Positions 16,841-25,621 of a stretch of 64,000 nt of DNA are shown one piece after another. This DNA is from Microvirga aerilata (GTDB taxonomy: Bacteria > Pseudomonadota > Alphaproteobacteria > Rhizobiales > Beijerinckiaceae). A model generated the notes under the pieces. It was not told the origin of the DNA and did not search any database. It saw only the letters and a list, made by a program, of their open reading frames with translations. Made by a program: the position numbers and the translations under genes. The stretch is from assembly GCF_016743775.1 (NCBI RefSeq), contig NZ_JAEQMY010000001.1:310001-374000 (forward strand). Direction: 5' to 3'. Positions within the stretch are counted from its first letter, which is position 1. The number at the start of each line of letters is the position of its first letter.

Positions 16841-18049
16841 ATGTTCCTGCTTAACCAGAACCCTAACTATCGTAAGCCCCTTGACCCGGTTGATGCCGAG
16901 ACCCTGGGCGTGAAGGCAGCCGAGGAGGTCGAGCGGTATCTCGCCCATCGAGAGAACCACGCGCCGACACCCCTGCACAGCCTTCCGGCCTTGGCTGTCG
17001 AACTCGGCGTGGGCGCGATCCATATCAAGGATGAGGGATCCCGGCTGGGTCTCGGCAGCTTCAAGGCCCTGGGCGGATCCTATACTGTCATCAGGCTCGT
17101 GCTGGAGGAAGCTGGCCGCCAACTCGGACGGATTGTGGATATTGCCGAACTGCGCACACCCGAGGTTCGTGCTATCGCCTCTGGGATGACGTTCGCCTGT
17201 GCAACCGACGGCAATCATGGACGCTCGGTGGCACAGGGCGCTCAACTGGTTGGCGCCAGGGCTGCCATTTTCGTCCATTCCGGTGTTAGCGACGAACGGG
17301 TGGCCGCAATTGCCCGCTTCGGAGCCCAGATGATCCGGGCCGAGGGCACCTATGACGACTCGGTCGCCGAGGCCGCACGGGTCGCGGCTGAGAAGGGCTG
17401 GATTGTGGTCTCCGATACCTCTTGGCCGGGCTACGAGCGCATTCCCGGGCTGGTCATGCAGGGCTACACCGCTATGGTGCGCGAGGCTCTGCGCCAGCTT
17501 CCCGAACGACCCACTCACGTGTTCGTGCAAGCCGGCGTCGGCGGCGTCGCGGCTGCCGTCGCGGGACATCTCGCTCTTTCCCTTGGGAACCTGCGGCCGA
17601 CCTTCGTCGTGGTCGATCCCGCTCGCGCCGCCTGCCTCTTCGAGACGGCACGAGCGGGGCATCCGGTCAAGATCGACCATGGCGAGCCCACCGTCATGGC
17701 AATGCTCGAATGCTATGAGCCGTCGCTGGTTGCCTGGCGGGTGCTGTCCCGCGTTGCAGATGCGTTCATGACCGTCGACGAAGAGGATGCGATCGCGGCC
17801 ATGAACTGCCTGGCCAGACCTGTCGGGAACGATCCGGCCATTGTCGCCGGCGAGAGCGGCGGTGCAGGCCTCGCCGGCCTCATTCGTGCTGCGGCGGATC
17901 CTAGAATCCGGGTAGCGCTCAATCTCGATGAAGCGTCCCGGGTCTTCGTCATCAACACCGAAGGCGCAACCGACCCGGAACGCTACACGGAACTGGTCGG
18001 GATGCGGCCAGACGCCGTCGCAACCAACGCCGAAGGAGCAGACGCATGA
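16841..18049 (+). CDS. dpaL: Diaminopropionate ammonia-lyase
   Basis: A 402-residue fold-type II PLP enzyme that converts 2,3-diaminopropionate to pyruvate and two ammonia. Residues 71-79 LGSFKALGG contain the Schiff-base Lys75; CATDGNHGRSVA is the substrate/phosphate loop, QAGVGGVAAAVAGHL binds the PLP phosphate, and GESGGAGLAGL is the C-terminal signature. The ATG at 16841 has GAGGA at the right distance; a longer frame upstream lies over the Lrp gene and is not used. Its stop overlaps the start of the hydrolase gene. Length and motifs fit YgeX/DpaL rather than threonine dehydratase. Confidence 0.92.
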   Translation: MFLLNQNPNYRKPLDPVDAETLGVKAAEEVERYLAHRENHAPTPLHSLPALAVELGVGAIHIKDEGSRLGLGSFKALGGSYTVIRLVLEEAGRQLGRIVDIAELRTPEVRAIASGMTFACATDGNHGRSVAQGAQLVGARAAIFVHSGVSDERVAAIARFGAQMIRAEGTYDDSVAEAARVAAEKGWIVVSDTSWPGYERIPGLVMQGYTAMVREALRQLPERPTHVFVQAGVGGVAAAVAGHLALSLGNLRPTFVVVDPARAACLFETARAGHPVKIDHGEPTVMAMLECYEPSLVAWRVLSRVADAFMTVDEEDAIAAMNCLARPVGNDPAIVAGESGGAGLAGLIRAAADPRIRVALNLDEASRVFVINTEGATDPERYTELVGMRPDAVATNAEGADA

Positions 18050-19281
18050 TAATGCTTTCCATCGACGCGGAGCGCCTGCTCGGCCGGATCCGGGAACTCG
18101 GGCAGATCGGCCGGGGCAGCGACGGCAGGTTGGTCCGGCTCGCCGCCACCGATGCTGACAAGGCCGGACGAGACGCCTTGGTTTCATGGCTCCGCACCGC
18201 AGGCCTAGAGGTCGCGGTCGACCGCATCGGCAACATCTTCGGGATCTGGAGAACTGCCGATAATGCTGACGAGCCCCCCGTCCTGCTCGGCTCGCACATC
18301 GATACCGTCATCAATGCCGGAATCTATGACGGCTGCTACGGCGTGCTCTCGGGGCTGGAGGTGATCGAGACCCTGAAAGCAGCCGGGCATGCCCCAGCCC
18401 GTCCCATCGCGGTCGCCGCCTTCACCAACGAGGAAGGCGTGCGCTACGCTCCCGACATGATGGGTTCGCTCGTCTATGCCGGTGGGCTCCCTGTCGAGGA
18501 AGCACTGGCGACGGTTGGCAGCGATGAAACCACTCTCGGAGCCGAGCTGGAGCGGATCGGCTACAAGGGGTCTAAGGAGCCAGGGTTCCTCAAGCCGCAC
18601 GCCTATGTCGAACTTCACATCGAGCAGGGACCCGTGCTGGAACGCGAGGGGGTGCCCATTGGCGCAGTCGAGAACCTACAAGGCATCTCCTGGCAGCGTG
18701 TGACCATCAAGGGCGAGGCCAACCACGCCGGTACGACACCCATGACGATGCGCCGGGATGCTGGGCATGCCGCGGCTCGTGTAGTCACCTTCCTGCGTGA
18801 CCGGGCCCGGAATGCGAACACACCCACCGTTGCCACGGTCGGGTGCATGAGCTTCGAGCCGAATGCGATCAACGTCATTCCCTCCCAGGCTACATTTACG
18901 GTCGACCTGCGTGATCCTGACGAGCAGCGCCTTCAGGTCGAGGAAGCAGCCCTTGCCGCCTACCTGAAGGAACTCGCAGCCGACGAGGAGGTCACGATCT
19001 CGGTCGAGCGGCTGGCGCGGTTCGAGCCGGTGACATTCGACAGGAAAATCGTGGAGCTGGTGGAGGATGCTGCCCGCAGGCGCGGACTTGCGTCGAAGCG
19101 CATGACCTCGGGCGCCGGCCACGACGCGCAGATGATCGCCAGGATTGCCCCTTCGGCAATGATCTTCGTGCCGAGCATCGGCGGCATCAGTCACAATCCG
19201 CGTGAGCACACGCCGGATGCCAGCGCCGTCGCCGGAGCCAACATCCTTCTCGAAGTTGTCAGCCGCCTCGCAGCCGAATAA
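18046..19281 (+). CDS. M20-family amidohydrolase (allantoate amidohydrolase / N-carbamoyl-amino-acid hydrolase type)
   Basis: A 411-residue binuclear metal hydrolase. Metal and catalytic motifs: LLGSHIDTV (His/Asp), FTNEEG (catalytic and bridging Glu), YVELHIEQGPVLE (His), the dimerisation insert with NHAGTTPM, SGAGHDAQMIA and the last metal His in GGISHNPREHT. These define the hydantoinase/carbamoylase subfamily, which removes ureido groups from carbamoyl amino acids, allantoate or ureidoglycine-like substrates. ATGA overlap couples it to dpaL; so the operon may process N-carbamoyl-diaminopropionate (for example from pyrimidine or albizziine-type compounds) to diaminopropionate, then pyruvate. 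That link is inference. Confidence 0.9.
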   Translation: MIMLSIDAERLLGRIRELGQIGRGSDGRLVRLAATDADKAGRDALVSWLRTAGLEVAVDRIGNIFGIWRTADNADEPPVLLGSHIDTVINAGIYDGCYGVLSGLEVIETLKAAGHAPARPIAVAAFTNEEGVRYAPDMMGSLVYAGGLPVEEALATVGSDETTLGAELERIGYKGSKEPGFLKPHAYVELHIEQGPVLEREGVPIGAVENLQGISWQRVTIKGEANHAGTTPMTMRRDAGHAAARVVTFLRDRARNANTPTVATVGCMSFEPNAINVIPSQATFTVDLRDPDEQRLQVEEAALAAYLKELAADEEVTISVERLARFEPVTFDRKIVELVEDAARRRGLASKRMTSGAGHDAQMIARIAPSAMIFVPSIGGISHNPREHTPDASAVAGANILLEVVSRLAAE

Positions 19282-19331
19282 CCAATCAGGGGGCATTCAC
19301 CGCCATGGATCTGAATCCTCCCTAACGGGAG

Positions 19332-19525
19332 ATGACCACTTGGCGGCCTGACCTTCACGTCGATCCGGAGTTCGGCTCCGGGTAAAGCGTACGAGTGCCT
19401 TTGTGGCCGCCAAGCTGCGGGAGTTCGGGTTTGACGAGGTGGTCGAGAGTGTGGGCGGTGCCGGCAACCGAGCCGTCGCCCTCCGGGCCGAGCCAAGCAT
19501 CCGTGGCTGGGGCAGCCGTGCCTAG
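19332..19525 (+). pseudogene. Remnant of an M20 amidohydrolase (hippurate hydrolase/AbgB type)
   Basis: The start survives (MTTWRPDLHVDPEFGSG, behind GGGAG) but ends in TAA at 19383-19385. Homology resumes in another frame as RTSAFVAAKLREFGFDEVV, ending at TAG 19523-19525. Intact relatives have WRxxLHxHPELGFEEHRTAxFVAxKLREFGFDEV near the N-terminus of about 390 residues, so only the first 60 residues remain and a frameshift splits them. Confidence 0.75.
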
Positions 19526-19606
19526 ACAAAGGCTCAGCCTTCCAGTGTGCCGATCAGCGGGGCTGCAAGGCACCGGCATACGGAAATGAGACAGGCGAGA
19601 AAGCCC

Positions 19607-19833
19607 TCACTCAGTATTGCAGCTTCTTGCGGGCGCGCTTGCTGTTGGTGATTCCTGCGCCATGCGTCCGACGATGATGCGTACAGGGCTGCCGGCTCGG
19701 ATGACCTCCCTAGAAGCAACAGCGCCCCGGTCTGCTGGTCGATACTGAAGGCCACGACATTGTCGCTGTCCCAGTTGGCAACGAACATCCAATCCCTGGA
19801 TGGATCAAGCGTGAAAAGCGCGGAGTTCTGTCA
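19607..19833 (-). pseudogene. Remnant of a lactonase-family beta-propeller protein (C-terminal end)
   Basis: The minus strand reads NSALFTLDPSRDWMFVANWD and continues SDNVVAFSIDQQTGAL, which is the last blade of 6-phosphogluconolactonase-like (PF10282) proteins, then shifts frame to AGSPVRIIVGR and stops. Upstream, a short frame (MEFNDLGKLKSIG at about 19840-19890) does not clearly belong to it. The rest of the propeller is missing. Confidence 0.65.
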
Positions 19834-19955
19834 TGGCTCTTCCCCCGGCCGATACTTTTCAGCTTGCCCAAGTCATTGAATTCCATGATTTCCTTCCGTG
19901 CCGACAATGGCATTGGCCCGCTGGCATCAAAATCGTTGAACATTTCATACCTAAG

Positions 19956-19977
19956 AAATGCAATTAATGTTGCATTT
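19956..19977. promoter_or_regulatory. AT-rich operator candidate upstream of the aconitase gene
   Basis: AAATGCAA (19956-19963) and TTGCATTT (19970-19977) form a perfect 8-6-8 inverted repeat; a further half-site ATGCAAAT lies at 19990-19997. The surrounding 90 bases are far more AT-rich than the genome and lie 80-120 bases before the aconitase ATG. A GntR-family regulator is encoded in the same cluster. Confidence 0.5.
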
Positions 19978-20074
19978 ATATTTGATATTATGCAAATATC
20001 TGCTCAACACGAAGCCTGCGAGGTCCTAAAGAGCCAGGCAGCACAAAAATTCCAAGGAAACGCAGGAGGGTCCG

Positions 20075-22765
20075 ATGCCGAAGACCACCGACATCATGAT
20101 TGCGGGCCACCGTCACCGCATCGTCGACCTTCCTGCGGCAGGAGGCGCCGATCTCGAACGTCTTCCGCATATTCTCCGCATCATGCTGGAGAATGTCCTC
20201 CGCAATGCAGGCGAGGATGCCCTACGGGCCAAGGCGGCGATCCTGAACTGGCTCGGCACTGGCCGCAGCGCCGAAGAGATCCCGTTCCTCCCAGGCCGCG
20301 TCCTGATGCATGACACCACCTGCGGCCCGGCCTTGGTGGACATCGCTGGCATGCGCGCCTCTCTGGCTGAGGCCGGCTATGATCCGCGCCGTCTCAACCC
20401 CGTCCTGCCTGTGGACGTCTCGACCGATCACTCGCTGGGCGTCGACGTGTTCGGCTCCCACGATGCCCTTCAACGCAACATGGAGCGTGAGTACGGGCGC
20501 AATGCCGAGCGCTACAGGTTCATGAAGTGGGCCACGCGTGCCCTGACTGGATTCCAGGTCCATCCGCCCGGCACCGGCATCATGCACACGCTCAACCTGG
20601 AGCGCCTGGCGACCGTGGCCACCACCAAGGAACAGGATGGTGTGTCCTGGGCCATGCCCGACACCCTGATCGGCACCGACAGCCACACCCCGATGATCAA
20701 CGGCATCGGCGTGCTCGGCTGGGGCGTCGGCGGCCTGGAAGCAGAGAGCGTAATCTTCGGCATGCCGGTGATGATCCGCGTGCCGGAGATCGTCGGCGTT
20801 CGCTTCGTCGGTCGTCTGAAGCAGGGCGTGCTTGCCACTGACCTTGCGCTAACCGTTACTGGGCGCCTTCGCCGAATTGATCTGGCGGATCGCTTCGTCG
20901 AGTTCTTTGGCGAGGGCGTCTCGACGCTCTCCGCCGGAGATCGCGCCGTCATCGCCAACATGACCCCGGAATTCGGCGCCAACTCCGGCTTCTTCCCCAC
21001 CGACGATCAGACGCTACGCTACCTGCGTGAGACAGGCCGCTCCGCCGATCGGATCCGCCTTGTCGAGGACTACGCCAAGCGGCAAGGCCTCTGGTTCGAT
21101 CCGCAGGCTACTCCGCGTTTCACTGACGTGGTCGAGATCAACCTTGATGAGATCGAGGTCAGCCTCGCCGGTCCCCGACGGCCTCAGGACCGCATTCCGG
21201 CAAGCCGAACCGTCGAGGCAATGGCACCGTTGCTGGCGGCCCGGCCTGTCCCAACACCAGCCGAACAGCCCGCCAACGGATCCGTGGCCATCGCGGCGAT
21301 CACCAGCTGCACCAACACCTCCGATCCCAGGTTGCTGGTTGCCGCAGGCCTCGTCGCCCGCAAGGCGCGTGCCTTCGGCCTCACCCCACCGGCTTGGGTA
21401 AAGACCTCCCTGGCACCCGGTTCTCCCACGGCGGAACGCTACCTGCGCCGCGCTGGACTGCTGGCGGATCTGGAAGCCATTGGTTTCGGTATCGTCGGCT
21501 ACGGCTGCACCACATGCATCGGCAACTCCGGCCCTCTGCCAGCCGTTATTGAGCAGGCCATGGCCGAACGCGGCATCCTCCCCGTCGCCGTGCTGTCGGG
21601 GAACCGCAACTTTCCCGGACGCGTGCATCCGCAACTCGAGGCAGGCTTCCTAGCCTCGCCTCCCCTTGTGGTCGCCTTCGCTCTTGCGGGCGACGTCACC
21701 CGCGACATCCTCGTTGACCCCATCGGCCGCTCGTCGTTCGGCGAAGACATCCGGCTCGCCGATCTCTGGCCCACAGGAGACGAGATCGACGATGCGCTGG
21801 CCAGGGCCATCGATGCAGGCGACTACGACACCTCGTACGACGAGGCCGAGGCAAGCGAGACTTGGCGGGTACTCGACGCTCCCGGCACTCCCCTGTTTCC
21901 CTGGAATGAGAACTCGACCTATATCCGGCGTCCACCCTTTGCGGGCTTCGGCAAGGGCACGCTGCTGGGCACCTATGCGGCCCATCCCCTGCTCGTGCTT
22001 GGCGACGACATCACCACGGATCACATCTCCCCGGCCGGCGCCGTTCCGCCGCGGAGCGAGGCGGCCGATTACTTGGTGCAGCGCGGCGAGAACCCGCGTG
22101 ACCTGAACGTTTTCGCATCCCGGCGCGGCAACTGGGAGGCGATGGTCCGGGGCCTCTTCACCAACAAGTCCGTACACAATCTACTTGCCCCCCAGATCGC
22201 ACCGGGCTTCACTGTTCATGTGGAGTCTGGCGAGCACCTGCCCCTGTTCCAGGCTGCCGAGCGCTACGCCCATGAGGGCTCCTCCGTCGTGGTGGTGGCG
22301 GGTGAGCGTTACGGCATGGGCTCGTCCAGGGACTGGGCGGCGAAAGGCGTCGCCCTGCTTGGCACCCGCGCGGTGCTCGCCTCCAGCTTCGAACGCATTC
22401 ATCGCTCCAACCTGATTGGCATGGGCATCCTGCCCCTGCGACTCCCGGCAGAGCGGCATCCGAACAGCCTCAATCTGTATCCGGGAGACCAGATCCTGAT
22501 CGATGCCGATCCGGCAAGGATCAGCCCCCGCTGCGCCGTGCCCATCACCATCCGTCGTGCCTCCGGCGCGAGCGAGACCTTCACAGCTACGGCCGCCGTC
22601 GAGACCGGCCTTGAGGTCGAGATCCTGCGCGGCGGCGGCATCATTCCCCTCATCCTGCGTCGCGTCGTCAACGCGGAGGCCACAAGCCGCGAGACGCCCG
22701 CATCCGAGACCACCGGCAGCGGTGAAACCCTTCGGCGAGAGGCCTCGCCGAGCATCAGGCGCTGA
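20075..22765 (+). CDS. acnA: Aconitate hydratase (AcnA/IRP type)
   Basis: An 896-residue [4Fe-4S] enzyme that isomerises citrate and isocitrate, or a related tricarboxylate. Cluster ligands are visible in SCTNTSDPR and [14 protein letters not shown]; other hallmarks are [35 protein letters not shown] and the swivel-domain [16 protein letters not shown]. It begins behind AGGAGGG. The C-terminal 30 residues ([18 protein letters not shown]) are an unusual tail. The divergent sequence and its position beside a tricarboxylate-type binding protein suggest a second, catabolic aconitase rather than the housekeeping TCA enzyme; that is inference. Confidence 0.92.
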   Translation: MPKTTDIMIAGHRHRIVDLPAAGGADLERLPHILRIMLENVLRNAGEDALRAKAAILNWLGTGRSAEEIPFLPGRVLMHDTTCGPALVDIAGMRASLAEAGYDPRRLNPVLPVDVSTDHSLGVDVFGSHDALQRNMEREYGRNAERYRFMKWATRALTGFQVHPPGTGIMHTLNLERLATVATTKEQDGVSWAMPDTLIGTDSHTPMINGIGVLGWGVGGLEAESVIFGMPVMIRVPEIVGVRFVGRLKQGVLATDLALTVTGRLRRIDLADRFVEFFGEGVSTLSAGDRAVIANMTPEFGANSGFFPTDDQTLRYLRETGRSADRIRLVEDYAKRQGLWFDPQATPRFTDVVEINLDEIEVSLAGPRRPQDRIPASRTVEAMAPLLAARPVPTPAEQPANGSVAIAAITSCTNTSDPRLLVAAGLVARKARAFGLTPPAWVKTSLAPGSPTAERYLRRAGLLADLEAIGFGIVGYGCTTCIGNSGPLPAVIEQAMAERGILPVAVLSGNRNFPGRVHPQLEAGFLASPPLVVAFALAGDVTRDILVDPIGRSSFGEDIRLADLWPTGDEIDDALARAIDAGDYDTSYDEAEASETWRVLDAPGTPLFPWNENSTYIRRPPFAGFGKGTLLGTYAAHPLLVLGDDITTDHISPAGAVPPRSEAADYLVQRGENPRDLNVFASRRGNWEAMVRGLFTNKSVHNLLAPQIAPGFTVHVESGEHLPLFQAAERYAHEGSSVVVVAGERYGMGSSRDWAAKGVALLGTRAVLASSFERIHRSNLIGMGILPLRLPAERHPNSLNLYPGDQILIDADPARISPRCAVPITIRRASGASETFTATAAVETGLEVEILRGGGIIPLILRRVVNAEATSRETPASETTGSGETLRREASPSIRR

Positions 22766-22818
22766 GTGGCAACGTCCACTTCGCGTTCAACATCTCACGC
22801 AAACCCAGGGAGGAACTC

Positions 22819-23784
22819 GTGAGCCACTTGACCAAGACAATCCGCGGCGTCGCCGTTGCCGCCATGACGCTCGTCGCCTCATCGGCCTTCGCACAGCAGG
22901 AACTCAAGATCATCGCGCCCGCCGGCCCCGGCGGCGGGTGGGACTCGGCGGCCCGCTCGATCCAGCAGGTGCTGACGCAGACGGGCCTCGCCAAGAGCGT
23001 CCAGGTGGTCAACGTCACCGGCGCCGGCGGCACCGTGGGCCTCGCTCAGTTCGTCAACCAGGCAAAGGGTGACCCGAACCAGCTCCTGGTCAACGGCATC
23101 ACCATGATCGGCGCGATCCTGAGCAACAAGGCGCCGGTCAACCTGGATCAGGTGACGCCGATTGCACGCCTCACCGGCGACCCCCTTGTCATCGTCGTGC
23201 CGGCAAACTCGCCGATCAAGTCGGTCAAGGAACTGGCCGATGCCGTGAAGGCCGATCCGGCGAAGGTCACATGGGCCGGCGGCTCGGCGGGTGGCGCGGA
23301 TCACATTCTTGCAGCCCTCTTCACCAAAGCGGCGGGCTCCGATCCGTCGAAGGTCAACTACATCGCTTTCTCGGGCGGCGGCGAAGCCTTGGCGGCCATG
23401 CTCGGCGGGCGCGTCACGGCCGGCATTTCCGGCTATGGCGAGTTCGAGAGCCAGATCAAGACCGGCAAGCTGCGGGCGCTCGCCATCTCGTCCGGTAAGC
23501 GGCTGGCCAACGCCGATGTGCCCACCCTCAAGGAGCAGGGTATGGACGTCGAGGTCGTGAACTGGCGCGCCATCATGGCTGGTCCGGGTATCACGGCCGA
23601 GCAGAAGAAGGCCCTCACCGAGACTGTCGAGAAGGTGGTCAAGTCCAAGGAATGGGCCGAGATCCTGAAGCAGCGCGGCTGGGAAGACTTCTACCTCGCC
23701 GGTGCGCCCTTCGAGACCTTCCTCAAGGAAGAGCAGGTCCGCGTCGGTGACGTGCTACGGTCGATCGGCCTCGTAAAGTCCTAA
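22819..23784 (+). CDS. Tripartite tricarboxylate transporter substrate-binding protein (TctC/Bug family)
   Basis: A 321-residue periplasmic protein starting at GTG behind GGGAGGAA. Signal peptide residues about 1-25 end at SSAFAQ. The mature protein opens with [20 protein letters not shown], the ligand-loop hallmark of Bug proteins, and contains [11 protein letters not shown] and [10 protein letters not shown]. It should capture a small carboxylate such as citrate, tricarballylate or a related acid. It lies 53 bases after acnA and is followed by a terminator; no tctA or tctB permease is in the window, so it is an orphan that must use a permease encoded elsewhere. Confidence 0.93.
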   Translation: MSHLTKTIRGVAVAAMTLVASSAFAQQELKIIAPAGPGGGWDSAARSIQQVLTQTGLAKSVQVVNVTGAGGTVGLAQFVNQAKGDPNQLLVNGITMIGAILSNKAPVNLDQVTPIARLTGDPLVIVVPANSPIKSVKELADAVKADPAKVTWAGGSAGGADHILAALFTKAAGSDPSKVNYIAFSGGGEALAAMLGGRVTAGISGYGEFESQIKTGKLRALAISSGKRLANADVPTLKEQGMDVEVVNWRAIMAGPGITAEQKKALTETVEKVVKSKEWAEILKQRGWEDFYLAGAPFETFLKEEQVRVGDVLRSIGLVKS

Positions 23785-23794
23785 ACGAAACTTG

Positions 23795-23820
23795 GGGGAG
23801 CCTAACCGGGCTCCCCTTTT
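23795..23820 (+). terminator. Rho-independent terminator after the TctC-type gene
   Basis: GGGGAGCC (23795-23802) pairs exactly with GGCTCCCC (23809-23816), loop of six, followed by TTTT. It closes the acnA-tctC unit. Confidence 0.9.
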
Positions 23821-23949
23821 CGTGCTCCCACGCTACAGGACGATTTCGCTGACAGCGTACATCGTGAGGCCTCTTGTCCCGGAGTACCGCCATTACGACA
23901 AATCGGGTAAGGAGAGGATCAGTCCACCTCGAAGGGCGAATACGGGGGT

Positions 23950-24876
23950 ATGTTCATGAGTTCAGCCGAGGGGCGCGCGATCAACGGAAAGCGCGAGCTG
24001 ACCGAAGGTCTCGCTGCGCAGATCCTTGAACATATCCAAGGGGGCGGGCTCGCCGTCGGGACACATCTGACAGCGCAAGACTTGGCCGAGCGGTTCAGCG
24101 TCTCCCGCTTTCCGGTGGGCCAGGCGTTGCAACTGCTCGCCGCCAAGGGCGTCCTCACCCACGAGCGCAACCGGGGCTACTTCGTGTCCGACGTCAAGGA
24201 TGCATCCCCGGAAACCCTCGGTCTAACGACCAGGGATGATGCCTCCGACGTTTACTTCAGGATGGCCGAGGATCACCTTCACGGCCGCTTGCCCGATCCT
24301 GCCTCCGAGGTCTACCTCAAGGAAACCTACGGAATAACGAAGGCGCAACTGAATGCGGTGCTGGGCCGGATCGCCCAGGAAGGGTGGGCGGAGCGCCGGC
24401 CCGGATATGGCTGGTCCTTCTCACCCATGCTGACCACACCGGACAGCCTGGAGCAGACCTACCGGGTGCGCCTGGCTCTCGAACCGGCGGCACTGCTGGA
24501 GCCGACCTACCGCCTGGATCCTGATGTAGCGGTCCGCTGTCGCGAGGCGGAACTCCGGCTCCTGGGCGGCGCCATCGAAACCGACAGTGCCGCTGCGCTC
24601 CACGAGCGCGGCGTGCGGTTTCACGAGGCGATCATCGGTGCATCCGGTAATCCGTTCTTTCTGGAAGCAGTCCGGCGGATCAACCGGGTCCGGCGCCTGC
24701 TCTCGTATCGTTCGATGGTCGACCGCAAGCGCTACCGCCAGCAATGCGAGGAACACCTCCAGATCCTCGACCTGCTGGAAGGTGAGCGGAACGAAGAGGC
24801 CTCCCAGGCGCTGCGCCGCCACTTGGAGCACACCATTGGAAATCTCCAGGAGATCAGGCCTATCCTGGAGCACTGA
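23950..24876 (+). CDS. GntR-family regulator with two winged helices and an FCD domain
   Basis: A 308-residue regulator. Residues about 15-80 are the usual GntR winged helix (LTAQDLAERFSVSRFPVGQA, then GVLTHERNRGYFV). Residues about 95-155 look like a second winged helix (YGITKAQLNAVLGRIAQEGW, then PGYGWSFSP). Residues about 160-305 are an all-helical FCD sensor domain (LEQTYRVRLALEPAALLEP, then HEAIIGASGNPFF and a final H-rich helix). The start could be 23950 or the ATG at 23956, which is better spaced from GGGGG. It lies downstream of acnA-tctC on the same strand and probably controls it in response to a carboxylate. Confidence 0.88.
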   Translation: MFMSSAEGRAINGKRELTEGLAAQILEHIQGGGLAVGTHLTAQDLAERFSVSRFPVGQALQLLAAKGVLTHERNRGYFVSDVKDASPETLGLTTRDDASDVYFRMAEDHLHGRLPDPASEVYLKETYGITKAQLNAVLGRIAQEGWAERRPGYGWSFSPMLTTPDSLEQTYRVRLALEPAALLEPTYRLDPDVAVRCREAELRLLGGAIETDSAAALHERGVRFHEAIIGASGNPFFLEAVRRINRVRRLLSYRSMVDRKRYRQQCEEHLQILDLLEGERNEEASQALRRHLEHTIGNLQEIRPILEH

Positions 24877-24909
24877 ATAACGCACCTGGAACGAGGAAGA
24901 GGGAAACTT

Positions 24910-25296
24910 ATGACAGTTGGGAACACCAGGGTGCGTGAGGCTGTCATTCGAACGATCGCGATGCCTTCGGACACCAATCCCGCAGGAGACATCTTCGGTG
25001 GCTGGCTGATGGCGCAGATGGACTTGGCCGCCGGCAACGCGGCTGCGCGGCGGGCCCGGGGGCGCTGCGTGACGGTTGCTGTCGACGGCATGGTGTTTCA
25101 TACCCCGGTTCATGTGGGTGACGAGGTTTCCGTCTACGCTGATCTGATTTCCACGGGGCGCACATCCATGAAGTTCCAGGTCGAAGCTTGGCGCCGGTCC
25201 CGGGATGGAGACGAACAGATCAAAGTGACTGAAGCAGTCTTCACGTTTGTCGCTATCGACAGCGGTTCCCGTCCTCGTCCCCTGCCACCAGGTTAG
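24910..25296 (+). CDS. Acyl-CoA thioesterase, YciA-like hotdog fold
   Basis: A 128-residue protein that hydrolyses acyl-CoA. The catalytic N-terminal segment MPSDTNPAGDIFGGWLMAQM carries the Asn and Asp of YciA/BACH-type thioesterases, followed by the hotdog helix DLAAGNAAARRARGRCVTVAV and DGMVFHTPVHVGDEVSVYAD. GAGGAAGAGG precedes the ATG. It starts 33 bases after the GntR gene and may be co-transcribed; a role in releasing CoA from products of the carboxylate pathway is possible but not shown. Confidence 0.88.
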   Translation: MTVGNTRVREAVIRTIAMPSDTNPAGDIFGGWLMAQMDLAAGNAAARRARGRCVTVAVDGMVFHTPVHVGDEVSVYADLISTGRTSMKFQVEAWRRSRDGDEQIKVTEAVFTFVAIDSGSRPRPLPPG

Positions 25297-25621
25297 GAAC
25301 ACTGGAATTGCTCAGTCTGATGACGAGCGGCACTCTGAGTTTAGTTGGCAGAAATTGGGAGTTTTGCCGAACACAGCATGTGCTGGGCGCTGAAGGCCCG
25401 AAAGGGGCAACACTGGCCTCTAGAGAGCATTTGAGCGTGTTCGGATGCTTCTATGGGCGCTCTCTGCGGTAAACCAATTCAGAGCATGCCACCCTCCGGA
25501 GCGGAGTGGTCTCCGAAGCGGGGCAGCCCAAATGGCTATCGGTACAATCCCTGTCGAGTTGTGGGATGAGATCAAGTTGAGGCCCGCCAGCCCTCGTTGT
25601 GGTCTGGCGGGCTGTTTGTAC
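25297..25621. other. Gap between convergent genes, with one strong hairpin
   Basis: GCCCGCCAG (25582-25590) pairs perfectly with CTGGCGGGC (25604-25612), loop of 13, followed by TGTTTGTA on the plus strand. It probably terminates transcription coming from the thioesterase side. No gene was recognised in the gap. Confidence 0.55.

Noticed and set aside
16724..18187. 487-codon minus-strand open frame opposite dpaL
   Set aside because: Shadow of the ammonia-lyase gene; Arg/Gly-rich and without homology.
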